From: Alphaproteobacteria bacterium
GTDB taxonomy: Bacteria; Pseudomonadota; Alphaproteobacteria; Micropepsales; Micropepsaceae
Direction of reading: 5' to 3'
NCBI GenBank assembly: GCA_025924715.1
Contig: JAICHV010000003.1
Coordinates: 58,546-122,545, forward strand
Length of the DNA: 64,000 nucleotides
The position numbers were made by a program, and so were the translations under genes. The notes under the pieces are model-generated. The model was not told the DNA's origin. It worked only from the letters and a program-made list of their open reading frames with translations, and made no database searches. Below, one piece after another: positions 37,409-44,009 of the stretch. Each line of letters starts with the position of its first letter. The first letter of the stretch is position 1.

Positions 37409-38268
37409 AAGGGGCGGACTTCCACCGGCTGGCCCGGATGCAGCTTGAGCCCGCCTGGCGCCCGGGCTTCCAGCTTGAAGACCAGCTTTTCCCGGCTTTC
37501 ATTGCTGAAGATCACGGGCGGGGTGAATTCCTGCTCTGCGGCGATGAAAGTGATCTGCGCCTCGGCCGGCTGGCAGCCATCGCAGGTGATGCGGACTTTC
37601 TGGCCCAAATGCGCGCGCGCCAATTGTCCTTCCGGCACGAAGAAGCGCACGAAGATATTGCCCGGCGGAAGGATGGAAAGCACCGGGGTCGAGGCCGGCA
37701 CATATTCTCCCTCGCGGAAATTGATGTCCTGCACCGGGCCTTGCGTTTCGGCCACGATTTTCCGCTGCGACAAGGAATAGCTGGCAGAGCCCAACCCCGC
37801 CTCTGTCTGTTCGGTCTGGGCCTGCATCTGGGCGATCTGGCCCTGAAGCTGGCCGATGCGCGCCTGGGATTGGGCATAGGCATTGCGCGCGGCATCGCGC
37901 TCTATGGGCGTGCCGACGCGTTCCTGCGCCAGCCGATCCTGGCGCCCCAATTCGGTGCGCGTATAGACCAGATTGGCCTGTTCCTGGGCCAGGCTGGCGC
38001 GGGCCTGCGCCAATTGCGCCTTGGCCGCCTGCAGCGACGCCGCCGCCTGGTCGCGGGCGGCCTGCTCGCGTGTGTCGTCCAGCACAAAAAGCAAGTCGCC
38101 GCGATGAACGATTTGTCCGCGCTGCACCTTCATCGCCGTGACCCATCCGGCTTGCGGCGCGGAAATCAGAGCCTCATCGCCTTCGGCATAACCGAGCCAT
38201 GCATCGTCCGGCTTCTTTTCACAGGAGGCGAGCAGCAGGAAGGATGCCAAGATCAATATCCGTTTCAT
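37405..38268 (-). CDS. HlyD-family membrane fusion lipoprotein
   Basis: A 287-residue periplasmic adaptor. The N-terminus is a lipoprotein signal with lipobox LASC (Cys16). A biotinyl-lipoyl-like half-motif (VQRGQIVHRGDLLFVLDD) is followed by a long Ala/Gln-rich coiled coil (about 75-150) and a beta-barrel region. It connects the inner-membrane ABC pump with an outer-membrane channel, probably TolC-like, which is not encoded here. It overlaps the TetR gene upstream and the ATPase downstream by four bases, so all four genes are coupled. Confidence 0.93.
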   Translation of the reverse strand: MKRILILASFLLLASCEKKPDDAWLGYAEGDEALISAPQAGWVTAMKVQRGQIVHRGDLLFVLDDTREQAARDQAAASLQAAKAQLAQARASLAQEQANLVYTRTELGRQDRLAQERVGTPIERDAARNAYAQSQARIGQLQGQIAQMQAQTEQTEAGLGSASYSLSQRKIVAETQGPVQDINFREGEYVPASTPVLSILPPGNIFVRFFVPEGQLARAHLGQKVRITCDGCQPAEAQITFIAAEQEFTPPVIFSNESREKLVFKLEARAPGGLKLHPGQPVEVRPL

Positions 38269-38894
38269 GCGTCACTCCCGGCGCTAAGACCGTGCAGCAG
38301 AATTTGCAGATGTGCGGCAACCAAGCCCTGATAGTCGTAAGGCTCCTTGTCGAACTGGGCGAAAGTCGTGCGCCAGATCACGACGATCATCAGGGGGGCG
38401 ATGCAAAGCCTGGCGACATGCTCGGTGGGAAGATCGCGAAACTCGCCGCTCTCCACGCCGCGCCGGATAATCGACTGAAGGATGCCCAGGCCGCGGTCGA
38501 GCAACTCCAGGCGCCAGAATTTCACCAGGTCGGGGAAATTCCCCGCTTCGGCCAGCATCAACCGCGGCAGGATCACGCGGTCGCTGCCACGCGCGAACTC
38601 CCCGATATTGGTGATCACCAGGGCCAGCAGGTCGGCAGTATCGCCCTGATATTGCGCAATCAAAGCCTGGACCGCTTCCAGCCGCGCGCCCATCGAGCCG
38701 CGCGCCAGGGCCTTGAACACCGCTTCCTTGCTGTCGAAATACAGATACACCGTGCCCTTGGCGATTTTCGCGCGGCGGGCAATGTCCTCCATGCGGGTGG
38801 CGGCGAACCCTTTTTTGGAAAAACAAAAAAGCGCCGCTTCCAGGATTTCCCCGGAGCGGTCTTCCTTGCGGCGCTGCCATCGCTTTGCGGCCAT
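38265..38894 (-). CDS. TetR family transcriptional regulator
   Basis: A 209-residue TetR repressor. The N-terminal helix-turn-helix reads ILEAALFCFSKKGFAATRMEDIARRAKIAKGTVYLYFDSKEAVF in pieces, strongly canonical. The C-terminal domain is ligand-binding and about 150 residues long. It is first in the HlyD/ATPase/permease operon. A perfect 22-base inverted repeat lies six bases in front of its ATG, so autoregulation of the whole efflux operon is very likely. No Shine-Dalgarno fits between the operator and the ATG, so translation may be leaderless. Inducer unknown. Confidence 0.95.
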   Translation of the reverse strand: MAAKRWQRRKEDRSGEILEAALFCFSKKGFAATRMEDIARRAKIAKGTVYLYFDSKEAVFKALARGSMGARLEAVQALIAQYQGDTADLLALVITNIGEFARGSDRVILPRLMLAEAGNFPDLVKFWRLELLDRGLGILQSIIRRGVESGEFRDLPTEHVARLCIAPLMIVVIWRTTFAQFDKEPYDYQGLVAAHLQILLHGLSAGSDA

Positions 38895-38900
38895 GCAATA

Positions 38901-38922
38901 TAAATGACCGAACGGTCATTTA
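38901..38922. promoter_or_regulatory. 22-base perfect inverted repeat, TetR operator
   Basis: Arms of 10 bases (TAAATGACCG and CGGTCATTTA) flank AA. Fully symmetric arms of this size just before a tetR-headed operon are the usual operator form; the GACCG/CGGTC core resembles operators of other efflux-pump TetR proteins. Binding should block transcription of 38894-35361. Confidence 0.85.
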
Positions 38923-38986
38923 GTTGCAAGCCGGCTTTCGGATGGGTTTTCGGCCGATAACTGCGATGTGCGGGTTTGCCCGCGGC

Positions 38987-39029
38987 TTGCCCGCTTCTCT
39001 ACACTGTAGTATAAAACTCTACATTGTAG
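38987..39029 (+). promoter_or_regulatory. blaI-blaR1 promoter with two BlaI-type operators
   Basis: A -35 TTGCCC (38987-38992) and -10 TATAAA (39010-39015) are separated by exactly 17 bases. Two 11-base palindromes, CTACACTGTAG (38999-39009) and CTACATTGTAG (39019-39029), lie immediately before and after the -10, with centres 20 bases apart. TACA/TGTA half-sites are the BlaI/MecI recognition core. Bound repressor dimers would cover the promoter completely. Confidence 0.8.
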
Positions 39030-39042
39030 TAAGAGGCTTGCC

Positions 39043-39429
39043 ATGGCATTACCCCGGCTCAGCAATCTGGAAATGCGGATCATGGAAGTGTTCTGGACGC
39101 AGGGCAGCGCTTCCGTTCGGGAAATCCAGGAAACATTTCCCCAAAAAAATCGCCCGGCCTACACCACCGTGCACACCATGGTGCATCGGCTGGAAGCGAA
39201 AAAGGCGCTGCGCAAAACCAAAAAAGTCGGCAACGCCTATACCTTCGAGGCCGCCATACCGCGCGATAGCGCGCGGCGCCGTCTGATCGACGACTTTCTC
39301 GCCGTGTTCGGGGGAGAGCCCCAGCCCATCATGACCCATCTGATCGAGGCGGGAAAACTTTCGCTCGAGGACGTTCAGGAAGCCGAAAAACATCTGCGCG
39401 CCTTGCAGAAGAAGGATCCCAAACCATGA
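39043..39429 (+). CDS. blaI: BlaI/MecI/CopY family repressor
   Basis: A 128-residue winged-helix repressor: LSNLEMRIMEVFWTQG at the N-terminus, then AYTTVHTMVHRLEAKKAL (recognition helix) and VGNAYTFEAAI (wing), followed by a helical dimerisation tail that the partner protease would cleave. AAGAGG lies six bases upstream of the ATG. Its stop overlaps the blaR1-like start by ATGA, and two matching operators precede it. The name is by family; there is no beta-lactamase in the window, so the controlled genes may be the operon itself and distant targets. Confidence 0.93.
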   Translation: MALPRLSNLEMRIMEVFWTQGSASVREIQETFPQKNRPAYTTVHTMVHRLEAKKALRKTKKVGNAYTFEAAIPRDSARRRLIDDFLAVFGGEPQPIMTHLIEAGKLSLEDVQEAEKHLRALQKKDPKP

Positions 39430-41303
39430 TTGGCTTGATCCTGGACCATCTGTGGCAATCGACGCTGTTTGCCGCCGCCGCCGGAGCGCTCACCCTGACG
39501 CTGCAGCGCAATAGCGCACAGAGCCGCTATTTGCTGTGGTTCGCGGCATCCATGAAATTTCTCATTCCCTTTGCCGCCCTGACCTGGCTGGGCAAAAACC
39601 TGCTGGTGCTGGCGGCACCGCCTGTTACCGCGCCGGCGCTGCTGGCGTTTCAGCCGGTGGCAGAACCGTTTTCGGCACGGGCTTTGAATTTCGCGCCTGT
39701 CGCGCCTGCGGGCTTCGATGTGGCGGCGGCGGTGACGCCGCTGCTTCTAGCGGTTTGGGGCATCGGCAGCCTGTTCATGCTGGCACGCTGGCTGATGCGC
39801 TGGGCTGGTCTGCGGCGGCTGGTGCGGGAAGCAGCCGATTATGCCTTTGCCGCCCCGGTGCGGGTGAAGATGGCGCCCACCATGCTGGAGCCCGGCCTGG
39901 TCGGCATCGCCCGTCCTGTGATCCTGCTGCCGCAGGGCATCGACGAGCGCCTTTCCCCCGCCGAACTGAATGCGATCATCGCGCATGAAATCTGCCATCT
40001 GCGCCGGGGCGACAATGCTCTGGCGGCGGCGCATATGCTGGTGGAAGCGCTGTTCTGGTTCCACCCGCTGGTCTGGTGGATGGGCGCGCGCCTCAACAAG
40101 GAACGCGAACGTGCCTGCGATGAGAGCGTGCTGTCATCGGGCCTGACACCCGACCTGTACGCCGAAAGCATTTTGAAGGTCTGCAAATTCTACCTGCATT
40201 CCCCGCTGGACTGCGCCGCCGGAATTTCCGGCGCCGATCTCAAGAGAAGGATGGAGACGATCATGGAAAACCGCTTCCTGTTGCGCCTGAACACGACCCG
40301 AAAAATTCTCCTTGCCGGCTGCGCCGCCATTGCCGTTGCCGCGCCGATAGCGGCGGGGCTTCTGGCTTCGCCGCCGGTTCTGGCGCAAATCGCGGTTGCG
40401 CGTGCCACGCCCAGCCCCGGCACCGAAGCTGCCCTGCGCCAATTCATCGAGGGGCAGCAGATGGGCAACCCACCCTATGATTTGTTCACGCCCGCCCTCG
40501 CCCAGAGAATCCGCAATGCGCCCCCGCAGGATCACGGCAAGCTGAAATCTCTGACTTTCAAAGGCGTCTATAACGGCGCCGATGCGTATGCCGCGGAATA
40601 TGAAAAGGCCAAGATTACCTGGCTGGTCGCACCGCTTGTTGGCGGAAAAATCGCCGGTTTGGGGTCCGTGGAAACTGTTGAACGGGCTCCGGGCACGGAA
40701 AACAGCCCCAGCCCTGGGGTGCAGGAAGCCCTGCGCCAGTTGTTGGATAGTCGCTATCGCAACCAGGTGCGGGTCGATCTTCTCGGCGACGCCATCGCGG
40801 CGCGTTTTGCGCAGGGGCGCACACCGCTGGGCGAAAGCTCGGAATCCTTCCAGGCGCTGGGCCCGATGCAATCCCTCACCTTTTTGAAGGTCGATGCCCT
40901 GGGCAACGATCTGTATCGGGCGGTCTATCCGCACGGCCACGCCACATGGATCATCCCGCCGTTGGTCAACGGCAAGATCGACAATCTTTTGTGGGGCGAC
41001 GTCCTTATCGACAACGCGCCTGCGCATCCCGGTACCGAAGAAGCGGTCCGCCGCTTTGTTGAGGGTGCCCAAAGCGGCACCGTGGACTACAGCCAAATGG
41101 ACCCAATTGTCGCCGTAGGTCAGCGGCGCGCCGCGGACGAATTGAAACGCCTCGGCGCCCTCAAGTCTCTCACCTATAAGGGCGGTTTTCGAACCCTCGA
41201 CGTGTACGAAGCCAGTTTCGCCAATGGCACGACAAATTTCAGCGCGGGGGTGGGCCCCAAGGGTAACATTCAAGTCATGAGCGATCTGGCCTCGAACGGT
41301 TGA
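39426..41303 (+). CDS. BlaR1/MecR1-type M56 metallopeptidase with three C-terminal repeat domains
   Basis: A 625-residue sensor-protease. Residues 1-135 contain the first membrane spans; the gluzincin motif is His187-Glu188-Ile-Cys-His191 in AHEICHLRRGD, with the downstream Glu in ERERACDESVL. A last membrane span lies at about 294-314. Instead of a penicillin-binding sensor, the exported C-terminus holds three copies of a domain of about 90 residues (about 331-418, 430-524, 535-622), each starting PG(T/V)xEA(L/V)R and containing LxSLTF/Y followed by Y-x-A and ending in GKI or a GNI-like turn. It is coupled to blaI by ATGA. Signal recognised is unknown; proteolysis of BlaI on sensing is the family mechanism. 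Confidence 0.88.
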   Translation: MIGLILDHLWQSTLFAAAAGALTLTLQRNSAQSRYLLWFAASMKFLIPFAALTWLGKNLLVLAAPPVTAPALLAFQPVAEPFSARALNFAPVAPAGFDVAAAVTPLLLAVWGIGSLFMLARWLMRWAGLRRLVREAADYAFAAPVRVKMAPTMLEPGLVGIARPVILLPQGIDERLSPAELNAIIAHEICHLRRGDNALAAAHMLVEALFWFHPLVWWMGARLNKERERACDESVLSSGLTPDLYAESILKVCKFYLHSPLDCAAGISGADLKRRMETIMENRFLLRLNTTRKILLAGCAAIAVAAPIAAGLLASPPVLAQIAVARATPSPGTEAALRQFIEGQQMGNPPYDLFTPALAQRIRNAPPQDHGKLKSLTFKGVYNGADAYAAEYEKAKITWLVAPLVGGKIAGLGSVETVERAPGTENSPSPGVQEALRQLLDSRYRNQVRVDLLGDAIAARFAQGRTPLGESSESFQALGPMQSLTFLKVDALGNDLYRAVYPHGHATWIIPPLVNGKIDNLLWGDVLIDNAPAHPGTEEAVRRFVEGAQSGTVDYSQMDPIVAVGQRRAADELKRLGALKSLTYKGGFRTLDVYEASFANGTTNFSAGVGPKGNIQVMSDLASNG

Positions 41304-41501
41304 GGGGCGTCCTACCCGCTTTGGTTCGTCGCTGCCGTTTCAAATCGCGGACGTGGCCGCCCGCTTTCCAGTGGGTCCAGAGCAGATTCCAGAGGCGACC
41401 GTCCGCTTGAACCTTTCACAGCCGCTGACTTCGATTCTACGGCGTGTTAGCATTGCCAATGTGCGCCTCAATGCGTGGACCCCAAAGCTCGAACCAGCGC
41501 C

Positions 41502-42005
41502 ATGAACCGGACTCGGTTCCTTCTTGTCCTTGATACAGTACTGTTCCTGTCGCTTCTTCTGTCGCTGGAGCCACGATTTGAGGGACTTGCGCTCCATGAA
41601 TGGCTTGGTTTGGCTTTTGCGCCTTTGATTGTTGTTCATCTCCTATATGCGTGGCGTTGGATCGCAACAGTGATCGTCAGGTTGGCTGCCAGGGGTGCTT
41701 GGCGATCGCGTGTGAATGCGCTTCTGAACACGCTTCTTTTCATCACATTTGTCGTAACAGTCTTTTCTGGCGCGATGACTTCTTTCGTTGCGCTACCGGC
41801 ATTGGGTATCGCGCCCGGCAAATTTGAGGGGTGGCGACGGCTCCACAATGAATGGGAAACATATTTGGAAATTTTGGTCGGGTTGCACATAGCGATGAAT
41901 CTGAGCTGGATCGTCGGCTCCGTCCGCAGACATGTGTTAGCGCCCTTGACCGGCCTCGGCGATGCGGTCTTCGAGAAGCTTGCGGACAGACGGTCGCGCT
42001 CATGA
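41502..42005 (+). CDS. DUF4405-like four-helix membrane protein, possibly haem-binding
   Basis: A 167-residue protein with four predicted spans. His residues sit at helix positions in LHEWLGLAF, VVHLLYAW, RLHNEWETY and LHIAMNLSW, a distribution like the DUF4405/cytochrome b561-type membrane proteins, where such His pairs hold haem. The ATG at 41502 is preferred; a longer frame to 41475 exists. It is coupled to the next gene by an ATGA overlap. The 198 bases upstream hold no other gene. Base composition is lower in GC than the flanking core genes. Electron transfer is an inference from family shape. Confidence 0.75.
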   Translation: MNRTRFLLVLDTVLFLSLLLSLEPRFEGLALHEWLGLAFAPLIVVHLLYAWRWIATVIVRLAARGAWRSRVNALLNTLLFITFVVTVFSGAMTSFVALPALGIAPGKFEGWRRLHNEWETYLEILVGLHIAMNLSWIVGSVRRHVLAPLTGLGDAVFEKLADRRSRS

Positions 42006-42580
42006 TGTTCGTACAAAGGTTAGGGCGTGGACTCTTGAAAGTTGGTTTGGTGCTGTTAGCGAGTGGGGCTGTCATTGCGACGGCCTGCGTATTGGAACGA
42101 CCCGCTGATCCAAACAGAATTGATAAGGGCCGTGCTAACAGAATCATTCCAATTCCGAATGGCGATATTCCGGGAAGCCAAGTCGTGCTGCGTCAGGCAA
42201 TCGACGAGATTCGGTTAGGACGCGAAAAATCCGCTACTTCGCCCAATCCGGCCGCCAATGTAATTCGCCAAAGGTTTCCTCAAATCGACCAAGTGTTATC
42301 GCTGCTCGGCCCGTTACAGTCAGTAACATATCTGGGTTCGGATATGCGTGACGACAGATATCGGACGTCGTTCAAAAACGGGTCACTGATTTGGGGAATC
42401 TCGGTGGGCCGGGGTGGCATAATTGATGATTTGCGTCTGACCGCGTCCGAAGGACCAACTCCGCAGGATTGGATCAACAACTACATGTTGGTCCGTGCCG
42501 GCGCCGGACGCATGTTAATCGATTTGGCGTCGCTTTTCATCCTCGCAGGGTTTGGTCGTTTTGCTCGCATTCGGCTTTAG
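42002..42580 (+). CDS. Small membrane protein carrying the BlaR1 repeat domain
   Basis: A 192-residue protein with an N-terminal hydrophobic span (about 12-30) and a second near the C-terminus (about 170-188). Between them is one copy of the domain found three times in the BlaR1-like protein upstream: it starts VVLRQAIDEIRLG and contains LGPLQSVTYLGSDMRDDRY, FKNGSLIWGISVGRGG and IIDDLRL, matching LGALKSLTYKGG...SFANGTTNFSAGVGPKGN there. The ATG at 42002 overlaps the preceding stop. The shared domain suggests that it interacts with, or competes for the signal of, the BlaR1-like sensor. No named family recognised. Confidence 0.75.
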   Translation: MMFVQRLGRGLLKVGLVLLASGAVIATACVLERPADPNRIDKGRANRIIPIPNGDIPGSQVVLRQAIDEIRLGREKSATSPNPAANVIRQRFPQIDQVLSLLGPLQSVTYLGSDMRDDRYRTSFKNGSLIWGISVGRGGIIDDLRLTASEGPTPQDWINNYMLVRAGAGRMLIDLASLFILAGFGRFARIRL

Positions 42581-42690
42581 CGGCAAACCAACTGGCGGGA
42601 CCGCATTTGTAAGGCATTTCGGCGGACTCGTCATTTTGGAGGAATGCGGACGGGCCTCGAACGGCTGAAAGAGGCGTCGTTGTTTGATCG

Positions 42691-42722
42691 CGAAAAAACA
42701 GGCGGCCCGAAGGCCGCCTGTT
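42691..42722 (-). terminator. Intrinsic terminator of the HpcH/HpaI-like gene
   Basis: An 11-base perfect stem (42697-42707 with 42712-42722) closes a 4-base loop. Reading on the minus strand, the stem is followed by a run of six T (42698-42693), the first two within the stem. It lies 30 bases beyond the stop of the gene at 42752. On the plus strand no T-run follows, so it acts in one direction only. Confidence 0.85.
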
Positions 42723-42751
42723 CAAAGAGATCCACGTGAACGGCCGGCGTG

Positions 42752-43867
42752 TCAGACCGGCATTTTGCGCTTGGTATATTCGCGCCCCACGATCGCGGCG
42801 GATTCCGGCGCCTCGTTGACCATGGCGCCCTGCTTGATCATCTCGACGATATTGCCGGCATTGTCGCCTTGCAGGAACTTGACGTTGTGCTTCTTGCAGG
42901 CGTCCAGCACGGCTTGGCGCACGCGGGCCAATTCCGGCCGGGCCTCGGCCACGCCCGGCTGGGGCGGAACGCGCGGTCCCGTCATACCGGCCAGGCCATA
43001 GAGCCAGTAGGAATGATCGCCGGGGCCGTATTCGGCGAAGGCGACGCCCTTCACCCCCACGGTGGCATCGCAATTCCTATCGGCGATGGTGTCCTCGATC
43101 TTGACGCCGAAGATCAGCTCGCCGTTCGGATTGAGCGGCCATAGATCGGCCTTGGCGCAATATTCCGGCCCGCTCAGTCCCCAGATCTCGGCGGCAAAGC
43201 CGGCGCTGGAGCCGCGAAGGCCGCGGCGGCTGAGGCCGGTCACCGGATAGTCGAGGAAAGGATAGCGGCAGCCTTCCTGCGCCAGGGACTCGATCGCCTT
43301 GGGATCGCGGGCGTGGCAGATATGCACGCCATGGACGCCGGCATCCAGGAACTGGGTCATGATCCAGCTATTGGCGCGGGCATAGGCCTCGTCCAACCCG
43401 ATGATGCCCGAGGTGACGAACACGCAAGGCGTGCGATGGCCGCTTTTGGTGGGGCCGCCGTCCCGCAATCCCCGCATGAATTCGCGCAGCGCTGAAAAAT
43501 CCATCGCGCCATGCTCGAAATCCACCGTGATGGCGTCGGCATAGGTTTTGTTCATCTTGACGCCCTGGTCATAGGGGTTGACGCCCGGACCGATGCCTGC
43601 GCCGGTGTAATAGATCGGCTGATTGTCCTCCCACAGCTCGATCACCTTGTTGATGCGGCGGGGCTTGTAGTTGAGATCGACCGAGGACGGCTGAACCCCG
43701 GTACCGACCGGCGCTTCCGCTCTGCCGCCGCCAGGCCCGCGCCGTCCACCCGGCCCTCCGGGGCCCCGTCCGGCTGGAGGGGCTTGCTGCGCCATCACGG
43801 CGCTGCTGGCCGCCAGTCCGCCGACAACGCCAAGGCCCGCCAGAAAGTCCCGTTTCTTGATGTCCAT
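42752..43867 (-). CDS. Exported HpcH/HpaI aldolase/citrate lyase family protein
   Basis: A 371-residue protein. The N-terminus KKRDFLAGLGVVGGLAASSAVMAQ looks like a twin-arginine-type or Sec signal with one imperfect Arg pair. A Gly/Arg/Pro-rich linker (about 30-50) follows, then an HpcH/HpaI domain: DFEHGAMDF holds the usual Asp/Glu-His pair, FGVKIEDTIAD the metal-binding Glu. Cytosolic members cleave 2-keto-3-deoxy sugar acids or related hydroxy-keto acids to pyruvate and an aldehyde, which would suit a xylose pathway, but export is at odds with that role. It is divergent from the GH3 gene, with its own terminator. Catalytic activity plausible, substrate unknown. Confidence 0.85.
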   Translation of the reverse strand: MDIKKRDFLAGLGVVGGLAASSAVMAQQAPPAGRGPGGPGGRRGPGGGRAEAPVGTGVQPSSVDLNYKPRRINKVIELWEDNQPIYYTGAGIGPGVNPYDQGVKMNKTYADAITVDFEHGAMDFSALREFMRGLRDGGPTKSGHRTPCVFVTSGIIGLDEAYARANSWIMTQFLDAGVHGVHICHARDPKAIESLAQEGCRYPFLDYPVTGLSRRGLRGSSAGFAAEIWGLSGPEYCAKADLWPLNPNGELIFGVKIEDTIADRNCDATVGVKGVAFAEYGPGDHSYWLYGLAGMTGPRVPPQPGVAEARPELARVRQAVLDACKKHNVKFLQGDNAGNIVEMIKQGAMVNEAPESAAIVGREYTKRKMPV

Positions 43868-43912
43868 GAATAGTCCTCCCTTTTTTTGTTCAGGCGCTGC
43901 CAGCCGGCAGTC

Positions 43913-43932
43913 CATGACGGGACTGTGTCATG
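43913..43932. promoter_or_regulatory. Inverted repeat in the divergent promoter region, candidate operator
   Basis: CATGAC (43913-43918) and GTCATG (43927-43932) are separated by eight bases in the 142-base gap between the exported aldolase-like gene and the first GH3 gene. Position and symmetry suit a regulator controlling both directions, but the arms are short and no regulator gene is adjacent. Confidence 0.3.
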
Positions 43933-44009
43933 AATCAGGGGCCCTAGGCGAGGGTTGCCTGGGCCGACAACCCGCCTAATATCGATGCCAAACAACCGGG
44001 GGAACCTTC

